64,000 bases of DNA from Usnea hakonensis (lineage: Eukaryota; Ascomycota; Lecanoromycetes; Lecanorales; Parmeliaceae), in assembly GCA_013423325.1 (NCBI GenBank), contig BLJB01000140.1, forward strand, positions 1 through 64,000. The letters run 5' to 3'. Shown here one piece after another: positions 1-12,319 of the stretch. The first letter of the stretch is position 1. Each line of letters starts with the position of its first letter. The notes under the pieces are model-generated. The model was not told the DNA's origin and ran no database searches. It saw only the letters and a list, made by a program, of their open reading frames with translations. The translations under genes and the position numbers were made by a program.

Positions 1-1140
1 AATTACCTTTCGAAGTTTAGGTAGACACGACGTATAAATTCAAATTCAAATTCAAATTCAAAGTCGTAGAGCTCTATTCTATACTCTATATAGTATTATA
101 AGTAGTACTTTTATAGTAGCTTTCGAGTACTATTTAGAGTATTAAAAGGAGTACTAGTTAGAGTACTACTTATAGTACTATATAGACTACTATACGGAGT
201 ATAAAATAGAGTATAATAGATTAATATATAGATATAGACTACTATATAGAGTATAGAATTAAGTACTACTTATAATACTATATTAAATAGAGTATTAAAT
301 AGAAGACTACCTATAGTATTATATAGAGTATAGAATAGAGTACTATTATTTATAATACTATATAGAGTATAGATTAGAGTACTACTTATAGTACTATTTA
401 GAGTACTATAGTAGTAGTTCTATAGGGCTTCTAGACTAGCCTCTAGTCTAGTTAATCTTTAGATATAGTCTTTTTAAGCTTTTTAAGCTAATCTTTTTAC
501 TATATAGATTATCTTTCTATTATTTATCCTCCTTCTATTATTTAACCTCTTACTATATAATATACTTTACTAACTTCTTATAGGCCTTATTATCCTTATC
601 CTTATCCTTATCCTCCTTATAATTACGTAGACGGTATTAGCCGGTAAGAGTTAGGCTTATATCTTAGAGAGTAAGATCTTACTTCTTTACTACTACCTAT
701 ATTATCTATACTACTACCTACTAGTCTCGCGCACTAAGATCCGTTAGTAAGTCGATTAATAATATATTTCTAGTATAGTTTAGCCGTCTATATATCGCTA
801 TATACGGGGAGTATACTAATTTTTTTTATTAGGCCCTAGACCCGAAGTACTACCCGATTTTTAGTAGGCTACTATTATAACTACTACTTATAGTACTATA
901 TTAAATAAAGTATTAAATAGAGTACTACTTATAATACTATATAGAGTATAGAACGGAGTATAATAGAGTACTATATAGATATAGAATAGAGTACTACTAT
1001 ATAGACTACTATATAGAGTATAGAATAGAGTACTACTACTTAAAGTACTATATAGAGTATTAAATAAAGTACTATATAGAGTATTAAATAAAGTACTATA
1101 TAACTTTTCTATAGTAATAGCGATATTACTGGCCTCTACT
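1..1140. repeat. AT-rich RIP-like repeat block
   Basis: The stretch is very rich in A, T and TpA steps and is built from imperfectly reiterated words such as TATAGAGTA, AGTACTAC and TACTATATAGA. A short AAATTC-type microsatellite lies at about 36-60 and a TCCTTA-type one at about 594-615. No open frame of useful length crosses it. This is the usual appearance of transposon DNA mutated by repeat-induced point mutation in ascomycetes. The original element is no longer recognisable. It ends sharply near 1140, where base composition returns to normal; the 500 bases from there to the first gene show nothing else. Confidence 0.75.
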
Positions 1141-1639
1141 TATATTTGGCGGTGGTCCCGGCAAAAAAACGCGGGGCCGGCCGCTAGTTTCGCGCTCCCG
1201 CCAATGGTTCTGCAAAATACAGTAAGAGTACCTACTCCGCTCGCCAAGCCAAAAATAACTTGTAGAGCAGCGTAAATCTATCGTCAAATAAATCTTCAAC
1301 GATTCAATATACGCTTTTGATTTTGGAAAGAAATTTGTGTAAATAGCCGCTTAGAGTAACTTATAAACGAAAAGTTCTCTGATTAAGGTACTCGTGATCG
1401 AGTTATAAGTGTTGGTACTCTAGATGTATATCTGGCTACGGAATTACAAAGACTCTTCGGATAATGCTCTACACCCAAAACTGGGCCGTCTTCCGAAAAT
1501 AGGGTTAGGGCTTTGTAGCAGGACTTTTGGTGCAGTCCTCCGTACCTGGTGTTCCATTTGGGAAACATCAGCAGTCAGGTTCCAACAATACTAAGACTAA
1601 CGTAATGTAAGTCCAGAAGTGTATTTGAAAGATAAAACC

Positions 1640-4600
1640 ATGACACCAGCTCCTTCGCTCCTGCTGTCTCTTTCCGGAGCGGTCATACGTGCCTTGCGAC
1701 TTTCTTTCGCGGTTCTTGGCAACGCCAACGCATATCATAGCATAAATTTATCAGATAGCGAATTGTCTGCATCGAACAGCTTTCTCTCAGAGCTCGGGAA
1801 TTTGTACAACGAGCTGGAAGTGCCAGAGCATCTGTCAAACACTCAACATGACTCGTGGAACAGACTGCTGGTGGTTGCGACGAAAATGCAACGCGTCGCT
1901 GGTGATTTGATAGTCCACCTCGAGGAAAGTCGGCAAGCAGAGGGTGAATATACGCCAAGGCTTCACAGCGTATGGCTGGAAGAGGATAGAGAGGCTCTCA
2001 AATGTCGACTCTCTGTCCTGAAAGATACCCTCGTTGACGAGGTCGTCCCTACGCTAAGGTGAGGTTTCCCGTTTTGTGACGATGATTTTGACTCTCGAAG
2101 AAGCGCTAGCAAGCTCTTGATGCGAGGTCTTGCAAGCCATCACCTCAGTAGTTCGTGTCTGATTTGGTATTGAACGGCAGGAATGACTTTATCATTCAGC
2201 AACCGGGTGATGGACTGGAAGGAAAGAAACATGTGAACTCTGATGTAATGCTGCATATTCTGTCCGGTAACTCAAACGTCCTACTAGAGGATCCACAAAC
2301 TCCACTGCCAGTAGCTGAGGGACTATTGTTGAGGCACACACGCGTGGAGACTCGTCCCATACCTGACCAGGTTGGGGGCGTCAGCAACGGGAGGACAGCC
2401 AAAACGGAGAGCGGTGAGGCACCTGCAAACCCACACGGCCACGGCTCGACGGATCATACCCGAATCGTCCAAGATTTCATTCTGGAAAGCCTTGTTTTTT
2501 CCGCAATGAAAGATCGCGAAGAAGACGTTATCGAGGCTCACGGGGAAACTCTCGACTGGCTTTTTAGTGCGAAGTCTGGTACCGCTGCCGACGAGCCTGT
2601 GGCCAAATTTCCAGCATGGCTGAGAAGCGATCAAAGCATCTTCTGGGTCAATGGCAAGGCTGGTTCGGGAAAGTCGACGCTTATGCGATTCATAATCAAC
2701 AACAACAAGACCTTCGGAGAGCTTAAGAAATGGGCAGGCAAGAGACTTCTAGTTACTGCTGGGTACTATTTCTGGACCAGTGGCTCCGTGGAACAACGCT
2801 CCCAAGCTGGTCTTCTCCGATATCTTCTATTTCAACTACTCCAAAACCACCGGCATCTGATACCCATCACGTTTCCGAAGACATGGAATCAATACATCAA
2901 CTCTTCAACTAGTGATAGAATCAAGGCCAAGATAATATGGGAGCTGCCCGAGTTGACAGACGGCATGAGATCGTTCCTTCAAAATGCACTGCGTAGCTCG
3001 AGAGTATGCCTATTCGTTGACGGACTCGACGAATTTGATGGAGACCACGATGAGATTATACGATTCTTCAAAAGCATTCCATCTATCTCGGAAGGGAACG
3101 TAAAGTTGTGTCTATCTAGCAGACCTTGGCCGGTCTTTGAGAAGGCTTTTCAAAATCTTCCTACTCTCCGGCTCCAAGATTTGACCTACCAAGACATGGT
3201 TCAGTATGTCACCGATAGATTTAGAGGAGACGAAGGCTTAGGCAAAATGCCCCACGATGAAGTTCTTAAGGGCGAAAACCTGGTGACTGAGCTTGTGACA
3301 AGAGCAGATGGTGTCTTTTTGTGGGTTACTCTCGTAGTTCGCTTCCTCACCAAGAGCTTCTGCGAGGGCGATCGTGTGGTAGACCTCCGACAACGACTGC
3401 TCCTACTTCCGACCGATCTCAATGATCTCTTCCAGTACACCTTGTTCGACATTCAAGCAGACCCATCTTTACATGAGGCGTCAACCATCTTTCAGCTAAT
3501 TCATGCGCGTGAAGCCGTGTGTGATTTTACAGGAGAGATTGCGTCGACGTCGCTGACCCTGTGGGAACTTGCCCTTGCACGAGAACCATATGAAGAATCA
3601 GTTATTGACAGGTCGCTGCACCGAGAAAAGAATGAAGATGCGCTGAGAAGATGTCAAGATACCAAATCTACGGTGAACGAGTGTTGCGTGGGTCTGCTCG
3701 GGATCAAAGAAAACACTCGACAGCATCCTCCAGGGGTCGGAATAGAGGGCCACAGTATGTCGACTAGGGAGATGAAACTTATCCGAAGCAAGGTGACATA
3801 CATACACCGGACCGTAAGAGATTTCCTCATGTATACCAATGCATACGAGGCGCTCCTGAGATACACCAGCCAAGAACATTTCGATCCACACATCTGCCAC
3901 ATCGTGTCCGTCGTCCTACAGCTCAAGCTACCCCTCCACGAACCCACCCAGCATCGCAGTCTAGACGAATGGTGGCCCGGGATCGTCCTCAGCATGGCAC
4001 ACGCTCGACTATCCCATTCCCACAGCACCGCCCGCCAAAACCATCTTATTAACCAAATCGATTCGACCCTAAACCAATACTGGCTCTCCCGCCGCGGAGA
4101 CACTTGGGCACGAAGCACATTTGGCTCCTACCAACAACGCAACCGAGCCGTCATCGACAATCCGTTTCTCTCCCTCGCGACCAAGTTTGGGCTCACAGAG
4201 TACATCAGGTCCGAACTCGAGAATGAAGAAGAACACACCCTTTCGGACACGGGAGGCAAACCTCTCCTCAGCTACGCACTCGAGTTCCTCATCAACCGCC
4301 AGCTCACCGTCTACCCGCTCGCCGATCCCTCCCTCGTGAGCGTCATCCTCTCCCACGGCGGCGATCCGAACAAGGTCTATAAGGATTTCTCACAGAAGGA
4401 AGAGACGCCCTGGCTTTTCGCGCTGAAGGCGGTGCGCGATGGGAATCGAAGAGGGTGGATAGAGTACTATGATGTTGAGGAGCAGGGCGTTGTCCGTTGG
4501 GTGGGCATCTTGAAGATGCTGCTGGAGGCGGGCGCGCATCCGAATGCGCTCATTCTGGAGACGAAGTGGGATCCGGAGATGACGGCGCTGGAGGTTGTGG

Positions 4601-4683
4601 AGATGGTGTGCGAGAGGTTCAAGAGTAGGGAGATGAGGGGATTGAGGGATCTGATGCTGAAGAAAGGGGCCAAGAGGAGATAA
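1640..4683 (+). CDS. NACHT NTPase, NLR-like protein
   Basis: Two exons, 1640-2058 and 2181-4683, give 973 aa; the intron has a GTGAGG donor and a GGCAG acceptor and restores the frame (an in-frame TAG at 2149 excludes an earlier acceptor). The N-terminal ~140 residues form a helical domain as in fungal NLR-like proteins. A NACHT domain follows: P-loop VNGKAGSGKST near residue 298 and Walker B CLFVDGLDEFD near residue 416. The segment behind it (SRPWPVFEKAF, VFLWVTLVVRFL) is typical of the fungal DUF7791-type NACHT group. Residues ~860-950 carry two ankyrin-like units (LSHGGDPN, LLEAGAHPN). Fungal NLRs are thought to act in non-self recognition and programmed cell death. The start ATG has a good context (AACCATGA). 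Exact splice sites are inferred. Confidence 0.85.
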
Positions 4684-4867
4684 GTCGGATACTGCTCGAA
4701 TTCTTTATATAACGAAAGCTAGACCATGATTTCGTACCACTTCCCTTTCTTCCGTCCCCTTGCCCACCATAACCAGAATACCGTGAAAATCTTTCCCCCC
4801 TTCCAGACTACTACTCCACCCACCCCACCCCCCATCCTCCTCCGTCCCCATCTTCCTCTTCCCCCCC

Positions 4868-4925
<58 letters not shown>

Positions 4926-6007
4926 CCCCATCCATCACCACCCCCCACCCATCAAAACCCCTCCTAACCCCAAACCCCCCTCTCCCACCCTCATCCTCAG
5001 TATACAGCGCAGCAATCTGATTGTACTGACAACACACCCTCCAGCTTATAAACTATTAGCATAAATCCAGCGAAGCAGAAGAGAGGGAGAGGGGTGCTGC
5101 TGGAGGGGTAGGGGAGGGGAGGGGGGGGGGGACTTGTTAGAAAAGGGGGAAGGAAGCTCAACAAGCAAGTCTAAGCCGTTATCCCACTCCACAGAAAATA
5201 ATATCAAGCCCATCAAGCCCATCCCACCCCCCTCCCCTCCCCCCCCTCCTCTCCTTAACCCCTTCCTCCCCCCTCACAATCCAAATCCCCCTCCCCTCCT
5301 CTTCCCACTAATCCCAATACCTCAACCCCAATAAACCCCCCCTCCCCTCCCCTCCCCCTCTCCCCTCATCATCATCACCACCAACACCACAAATCACTCC
5401 CTCCTAAAGAAAAAAAAAGGGTTTAAATGAAAATACAGCCCGCGCTCGGGTACATATAGGTTTTCTTTTCTTTCTATATTGGTTGCTAGAGGGACGAATG
5501 GATGGATAGGTGGGAGGGGGGGAGATGGAGATGGAGATGGATTGAATTGAATTGGGTTGGGGTTCATATCTTTCCTCTTCCTTTTTTTGTCTACTGCGAA
5601 AGTGCAGGGGAGGAGGGAGAAAAGGGAAAGGGGAGAAGGAGGAAAGGAGGAAAGGAGAAGGAAGAGGGAAAGGGGGAATATGAATTATGCGGAGAAGGAG
5701 GGGGATGGATACAAGTCCTACGGTAATCTAATGCTGAGAGACAGCCCCAGGTTGTGCAGGGTAGCGTAAGGATAGGTAAGTTGTCATCACCTCTCCAACC
5801 GCGTGCTTTGAAAGAAATCACAAATCGTCCGCGTCGAAAAGATGTGTATTTGTGGGTTCAGTATGAAAATACCAGAAACTCGCTAGATTCCCAACAATTG
5901 GTGATATACCAGCCAGGTCCATGGACTTCTCGCATTTGCAAGCAATCGCCTGAAAGATATCCACCCTTCATCACCACCTCACACCCTATGCTTCGTCATC
6001 ATGCTTT
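4684..6007. other. Intergenic, C-rich and GA-rich low complexity
   Basis: No gene is supported here. The stretch holds the downstream region of the NACHT gene, several CCCT/CCCCTCC tracts (4795-5040, 5215-5370), and a GGA-rich tract at 5600-5660. Open frames in it encode only poly-Pro or poly-Gly and are composition artefacts. Confidence 0.7.
4869..4923 (+). repeat. Homopolymer C tract, 55 nt
   Basis: An uninterrupted run of about 55 C sits 190 bp downstream of the NACHT gene stop, inside a longer C-rich stretch. On the opposite strand it is poly-G and could form G-quadruplex structures. Tracts of this length are rare in genomes. Its length in the assembly should be considered approximate. 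Confidence 0.9.
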
Positions 6008-7935
6008 TCAAACGCCCTCCTGCTCATCCTTCATTCTCGCAAGTCTCTGGTGCACATAGCTGTTGTCCCTGTTCGCCATACCCGGTGCCTCGGGCTTGGA
6101 ATTGGCGTAACTTTGCTGCCTGCTTCCCATTCTGCTGTTTCCCCTTGACCCAGGATTGGAACCGTAACCACTAGGCATGATTGAGGCCCGCCGGCCACTA
6201 CTCTCTTGCTGGAGCTGCTGCGCGAACGGCGAGCGCGCTCTCAGGGTTGGACCGTACCAATAGATCACGTACACAGCGATGACGAGTAGGAAGGCGATGG
6301 CGGCGAGGATTGTGGAGGCAACTTGCAGGTGGTCCTTACCGCCAATGTTTGTGAAGAAAGGGGTGGCGGGGATCGTGAGCACACCAGCCAGGAAATCACG
6401 AGACCAGCCGTTTCCTCCAGTGGCTGACGCAGAGTAAGGACCGTAGGCGCAAATCATGTAGTCAATGGTCGCCATGTAAATGCTATAGTTTGCAATGCCC
6501 ACAATGGCAGCGAAGATGCTTGAGGCGATCCAGGGCAAAGGGGGACCTCCAGAGGTCCATGCGAAACCGATCAAGCCAATCGGTAGGCATGGGGCGGTAT
6601 AGAGGAGCCACCAAAGTCGGGACTCGTACTGAGCCTTCTCGTCATCAGGGTTCTGTTCGCGTTCCCTCTTGTTTCGCGTAATCGCTGGGATAAACATAAG
6701 GTAGGCGATCAGATACCCAATCAAGATGGGGAGGAAAGAGAGACCTTGGGCGATAGTACCCCAGTTGTAATTGGTATAGACGAGCGAGAAAGACTGGATG
6801 AACATAAAGATGAGGGCGTCGCTGAATCCCGAGAGGAGCGAGAGGGTGAGGACAATTGGCTCGGTGGCAAACATCTTGAAGGGACGGATCCAGGTGATTA
6901 GAACCTCTTTCACAGAGAAGCGTTCCTTGAAGGGCGTGATTTCATTGGGCCCGTAAATGTTAGGGTTGGTGCCGTCCTTGCGTCTCTTCTTAGCGATCCG
7001 GTCCATCATGATGGTGGTTCTGGTCTCGGGGACAAGGATGAGGTGAGCAAGTTGAACGGCAACGCCAAAGATCAGCTGCGCTCTAGTCAGTAAGCCCACT
7101 CAGTGACAATGCAGAGGAAGACGGGGTGACAAACCTGGATCCAGATGCTCCACTGCCATTTGAGAAACTTTTCTGAGAACCCGCCCACGACGGGACCCAG
7201 GACTGAGCCGCCAACCGAGGAAAAGACGACGAAGGCGACGGCATACTGCTGATTGTCCGCTTCCCACATGTCGGCAATCATTCCCAAAGTGACGGAGCCT
7301 CCGGCGGATGAGAGACCACCGAGAGCGCGACCGACCATAATGGAGGCGAAATTGGGTGCCAGAGCGACGGGTAGCTGCCAGATATTGACCAGAAGTAAAC
7401 TCAGTTGTAGGACGGGCTTGCGTCCGAATTCTTCGGACCAGGGCGCCCACAACTCACATCCGAAAGCGTAGAGGACGAGGAAGATCATGGCACCGCAGCG
7501 AGCGCCCTGTTCGCTGACGCCAAAGTCTTTGGATATCCCCTTGATGGCATTGGAGTATAGACTGGTATTGAAGTTCATGGAGACTTGGACGAGGAAGATG
7601 ATGGTCAGGATGGTCCATTTCTTCCACGAGGGAAAGCAGAAGCCCAATTCGTCGTAGCAGTCATCCTCGGTGAGTTCGATCCTGCCATCATCCATTGCGC
7701 GACCTCCTTTGTTGGATATTGAGGCTTGCTTTTCATTGAAGTTGCTAGGAGAGAGCTTTTCATTGCCGTAGGCTTCGGCTTTGGGGTTGGATGAGTCGGA
7801 GGAATTGTCGCCATTGCGGTCAGAGGCCATGTGGGCCAACTGGCTGTCGTTGGTGGGGAAGTGGGCGACGTGAGGCATGGTGAATGGTGGATTGCGAGGT
7901 GTTACTGCCGGGGGAGAAGTAGAAGTCAGTGACAT
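6008..7935 (-). CDS. MFS multidrug/polyamine transporter (DHA1-like)
   Basis: Two exons on the minus strand (7935-7135, 7075-6008) with a 59-bp intron give about 622 aa. The hydrophilic N-terminal ~120 residues are followed by twelve hydrophobic segments. The first half carries the MFS loop motif EEFGRKPVLQLSLLL and the antiporter-type stretch GRALGGLSSAGGSVTLGMIA; the DHA1 signature region VVFSSVGGSVLGPVVGG follows. VPETRTTIMMDRIAKK opens the central cytosolic loop, and the C-terminal half includes SGFSDALIFMF and the last helices before a Ser/Gly/Arg-rich tail. Such proteins export drugs, polyamines or toxic metabolites across the plasma membrane using the proton gradient. ATG 7935 is the first in frame; ATG 7878 has a better context (CACCATGCC) and may be the real start. 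Confidence 0.85.
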
Positions 7936-10545
7936 AGAATGATATGTATTCAGGCGTTGTAAGGATGCATTTGATGGCGCCGATGCTGAAAAATGGTTGG
8001 AAAGTGTAAATGTGGGCTGCAGGAGCAAGGACAGCTAAGGTAGCTACTCACCCACACCAAAAAGGCAAAATACCCGTCTTGCCTTGCCTTTTGCCCGGTA
8101 CCTTTTGCGAGCTGCAAATGGGTGTTTCCAAAGGTGCAAAGATCGTTAAGAAATGAGAAGAAGAGAAAAGCAAAAGAAAGAAAAAGGAAAGTATTAATAC
8201 CAATAGAATATTATTGTAGTAATATATTATGTCTGGTGTTGTGACTCGAGTCAGCCTCGAGCGGGAAGTTGTCGTCAACAAGGAAAAGCAACAAGATGGG
8301 AAAGAATAGCGAGAAGATGGGCGTTTTTTTGATTGACTAAATGTCTTGGCACTATTTTGGGTGTGGCACGTGCGTTTTATCGCTCTTCTTACGTCACTAT
8401 TCTCCACTCTAAGATCCAAGGCGGAGTATTATCATCCATTCACATCTCTGAAGAGCCTGTAATTGTGCCTCGAAGAGAATACCCGGCAAGCCTTGAATTG
8501 GTGTGCACACCTTGTATCGATACTATTCACCATGTATCATGCTAGTAATAACAAGCTCATCCGCCTTCGCCTTTGACACCGCCCAATCTTCTTTGTGGCT
8601 AGCCGTTGAGGGTTTAATCCTGTACCGGCAAACTCGGGCTTGCCGTACTGTAACAGTGATTCCTCACCACTATGACTCGACTTTCACAGCTGATATGACC
8701 ACTGTACGGCACAGACTCTTAGGTGGCGATTTGAGGCCGTGTAACGGTGTAATGCATCCTCTAGCTTTTCACTCTGAAACCAGAACCTCTACCTTAGCCC
8801 TAAGTTGCAACACGAATTGATACCGCCAACACCCTTTCCGAGTCGCCTTTATTGCGGGAATTTGCTGCTGCCAGTCTGCAACGCCAACACTTGCTTGTGT
8901 TGGTTTGAGCTGTGTATTGGGGTTGGAACAATCGCTTCGATCTTTACTTTATTACTGAACCTTGATTTTGAAAAACGGCTGGGGCTCCCATGGTGTCAAT
9001 AGATTTGACTAAGATGATAATGTGGAGGCGGACGAGGCTGAGGCGAACCATGGCGGTCACATCTAGTCAGTAGTCACGCGCCATATATTATTCCCTGAAA
9101 TCTGGGGTTATATGAACACACGCTTACAATTTGACTTTCACACATCTTAGATCAAAACTCACTTTCACACAATCTGGGGTTCGTTGGACGAGCGGTGTCA
9201 CTGATAAGATTACAGGTGTTAAGGTTCAAATCTTCTTGCGCTGGGCAGTTGTTGGTTATGAAGTCTGTTGGTGGTCGAATCCCGACTGGATCGAGATGAT
9301 AGCCAGACTCATACATTCGGAATCTGGCGAGGCTCTACTCTCTCCCAGAGCATCGTCCAACTCAGCCTCATTCTACAAAAGAGAATCTGCCAACGGCTCC
9401 CCACAACTACAAGTGGATGCTCTCGCTTGCACACTCGCATACGGTATAACTCGCCCCGGGCTCGGCTCGCTGATATAGTCCCAACACGCAACCCCAGACA
9501 ATGAATATTGATAGCGACGCCGATCTCTAAAGAGCCTCTTCAGGCGCCTTGCAAGACTGCCGACCCGGCGAGAACTTCTTACCCCTGCCTCGATCCTGTT
9601 GACGACAATCAAGTAACATCAATAGCACAGATTGTTTTGGGGAATGCCTTGTCACTATTCGCGCGCATCTACAAGCAAAGCTTTCCTGATCATAGCTTGT
9701 ATCGCAAGCCTTGGGGTGAACTGGATGCAAATTGCGGAGACTCTCCCTCATGACAGGTCCTTTCCCTCTTGAGATTCATTTATATTCACCGCGCGCCATC
9801 TTCTCTCTTGAAAGATGCCAAAATCGACCTATCCCCCCCAAAAAACATTCAACAACAAACATCCTTCCTCCACCCCAACCCCATCCCATCACCCATAAAC
9901 ACCCCCCCTCCAATCACAAACACCGCTCCGACTTCCCCACCTTCCAAATCCCAAAGCCCAACCCACCTCCTCCCCTCCCCTCCCCTCCCCTCAGAACGCA
10001 CCAACCAACAAATCCCTTTCTCGCCCCGCACCGCAACGTAACGTATCTGAACCATACCGATTAATATAGCGCTCTGAGAAGGGGAGGGCAGGGGAAGGGG
10101 AAAAATCGGTCGAGGGAGGGAGCCGAATTGGCCTCCTCCTCCTCCTCATCTCCCGGATCGTATCCCCGGCCGGTACCCTCCCTATTCCCCCGCCCTCTAT
10201 TCCCGCCCTCCCACCACCCGCCCCTCTCACCCTACCGATCCTAATATTTACTCTAATGGCTTATGAATCCTCAACACCCCCAGCTGTCCCGTCCCGTCCC
10301 TCACCTACTCACTACATTCACATAACACAAGATATTTACTACCAGGGGGATGAGAAGTCGAGGAAGCGAGGAATCATTTGTCAACAGTTTCAATATGGAT
10401 TTATATATCTCTAACCAAAAGGTAAGGTAAGGTAGGGTAAGGTAAGGTAATTGAATCCAGGCTATCTAAAGTAGCTAAGGTAGCTACAATAGCTAAGGTA
10501 GCTACAAGTCGTATAGGTACCTATATAGAAGTGGTAGCAGGCTAG
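7936..10545. other. Intergenic region without supported genes
   Basis: The 5' flank of the MFS gene lies at 7936-8400. Beyond it I see only short unrelated frames, CT-rich low complexity (9830-10010) and two microsatellite-like tracts near 10420-10510. No domain or signal peptide is recognisable in any frame. Confidence 0.6.
10421..10510. repeat. GGTAA and AGCTAAGGT short tandem repeats
   Basis: About six imperfect GGTAA units at 10421-10450 are followed by alternating AGCTAAGGT and AGCTACAAT units at about 10468-10508. They lie just downstream of the GST stop codon. A related AGCTAAGGTAGCTAC word occurs at about 8033-8047 near the MFS gene. Function unknown. Confidence 0.7.
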
Positions 10546-11396
10546 TTAATCAGCTCGCTGAACCCACGCTTTTGCCGCCTCGTAGAGCGTTTCGTAAGCG
10601 GGCTCTATGTCCTTGACCCGTTGGTAGAGGGAGCCGTCCGGGAATGACTTGAAGCACTGCAGTGCGGCGACGATGATCAAGTCTGCGTAGGAGACTAGCG
10701 GGGAATTCGGTCAGGATGACGTCTTGCAAGGTATATGTACTCCAGGCGGGACTCACCTGTCTTGCCCATGAAGAAAGGCCCCCCTTGCGCCTTCAAAAGC
10801 TCCCCCATCTCCTTCCACTTCGGCTCCGCCGCCTTCCACGCGCCCTCCCCGCCCTTTTCCTTTTCAAACTGCGACAACGGCATGCCGAATCTTTCTTCAC
10901 GCGTGCGCTCAAAGTATTCCGCGGACCGGGGGCTGAGGACGAGGCGAGGCACTAGCGGCATGAAGACGGGAGCGATGGGCATGATGCATCCGGTCATCAG
11001 CTCTTGCACTTTGGGGAGGATGGGCGAGTCGAGATGGAGCGATGGGGAGGGGTAAGCTTGCTCTAGCACGTCGGCTATTTTGCGCGAGTCCATGATGTAT
11101 TTGTCGTTGAGGCGGATGGCGGGGCTGGTGTAGGCGAATGGGGGTTCGGCGGGGGGAATGCCGAGGGATTTGAGGGTGGGGGCGATGTCGGGGTATTCGA
11201 GCCATTCGGTCTTGTAGGGTATGCCTTTGAGGTTGAGGACGAGTCGGGCTGGGAGGGATGGGTTAGTGTATGGGAGACATTTGAGAGGAGTGGGGGATGT
11301 TTTTGGGGAGGGGGGGGACGAACTCTTCCAAGGGTTCAATGACCAGGATTGGCGGGGTTCCTTGCTCGGAATGTCATAGAGAATGACTTCTGACAT
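10546..11396 (-). CDS. Glutathione S-transferase-like protein
   Basis: Three exons on the minus strand (11396-11324, 11248-10757, 10694-10546) give 237 aa. The thioredoxin-fold N-domain starts LYDIPSKEPRQSWSLNPW and continues KTRLVLN, then GIPYKTEWLEYPDI, typical of fungal GSTs related to bacterial etherases. The glutathione-contact region is SPAIRLNDKYIMDSRKIADVLE. The all-helical C-domain ends YADLIIVAALQCF...LYEAAKAWVQRAD. The first intron (75 nt, GTTCGT donor, CACTAAC branch point, CCCAG acceptor) is a multiple of three with no stop codon, so a naive frame reads through it and adds a spurious Pro/Ser-rich insert. Likely role: cytosolic glutathione conjugation or ether cleavage in detoxification; the substrate cannot be told. 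Confidence 0.88.
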
Positions 11397-12319
11397 GGCG
11401 ATCTCGCGGGCAATTGGTCGAGTCGATGATGGAGGACAAGGTGGAGTTCTCGGGCTTAGATGTTTTGAGAGCAGAGAGGAGGGGCAGAGTAATTGATTTT
11501 AAGGTCTTCAGAAGTGTAGCTGGAAGGATTGTGATTGATTGATAATTGAGAACGGGGACGGGTTTTCCATTTTTGTCCGGAGGCCGAGCTGGTTGAGTTT
11601 GTTTCTGTAGATCGTGCATGATGCATGGTGCATACGTATATTGTCGTAGGCAGCAGCGAATCGAAGCACTAGAGTAAACAGGATTCTGGGTAGGATTATT
11701 GCTGCACCATGACAGAATGACGAACGGAACTAGGTTGAATCCCTCGGACGAGTCCTCATGCGAAGAGATTTGTACGGTATTCCACGAGAACCATTTCGCA
11801 CTAACTCTTGCTCTCAGTGCTCTCCAAGACTTGATACAATAGGAGGTCTCTAAGCCATCTCACCTCCCAGCAATATGGGACCATTATTACGTTCCAATAG
11901 ACAGCAAGCCTATTTACTCATTGCGCAAAGGATTGCTCTCTATTGGTCAGGAGGGTGGCAATGTTGCTAGCAATCTTTGAGCATGACACGAAATATTGGG
12001 CAATTATGTTGCAAATCAGAATTATTTGTCCATGCCACCGTGACCACTGATATCCTCCTCGTATTACTGGAAGAGATTTCAGTACGTTGAGATTAAAATG
12101 CATGATGGTGTTAGATTCTTTCTACTGCAGTGTTTGCGGCCGCATAGCTCTTTCCCTTCAAGGGCGTTTTAACACCAAAAAACAATCTCTCATAAAGTAA
12201 AGTCCGTGACACTTTCTGCGAATCCGTCATCACATCTCTTCCGTACTCTGAAGTCATTCTTCAATTCGAAAATTGCATCCCACTACTACTTCCCATCATT
12301 CGGTTCGACTCCAAGAAAA
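11397..12319. other. Intergenic, divergent promoter region
   Basis: This stretch lies between the start of the minus-strand GST gene and the start of the plus-strand SAP-domain gene. I see no gene or repeat in it. The last 100 bases before the SAP start are CT/A-rich, as is common upstream of fungal start codons. Confidence 0.6.

Noticed and set aside
1..60. Possible telomere repeat
   Set aside because: The repeated word is AAATTC, not TTAGGG or a known fungal telomere unit, and it covers only about 25 bases.
4705..5064. Long open frames across the C-rich tract
   Set aside because: They translate as poly-Pro or poly-Gly from homopolymers and have no start context, motif or conservation.
9131..9751. 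Overlapping frames upstream of the CT-rich region
   Set aside because: They overlap on both strands without any motif, signal peptide or codon pattern.
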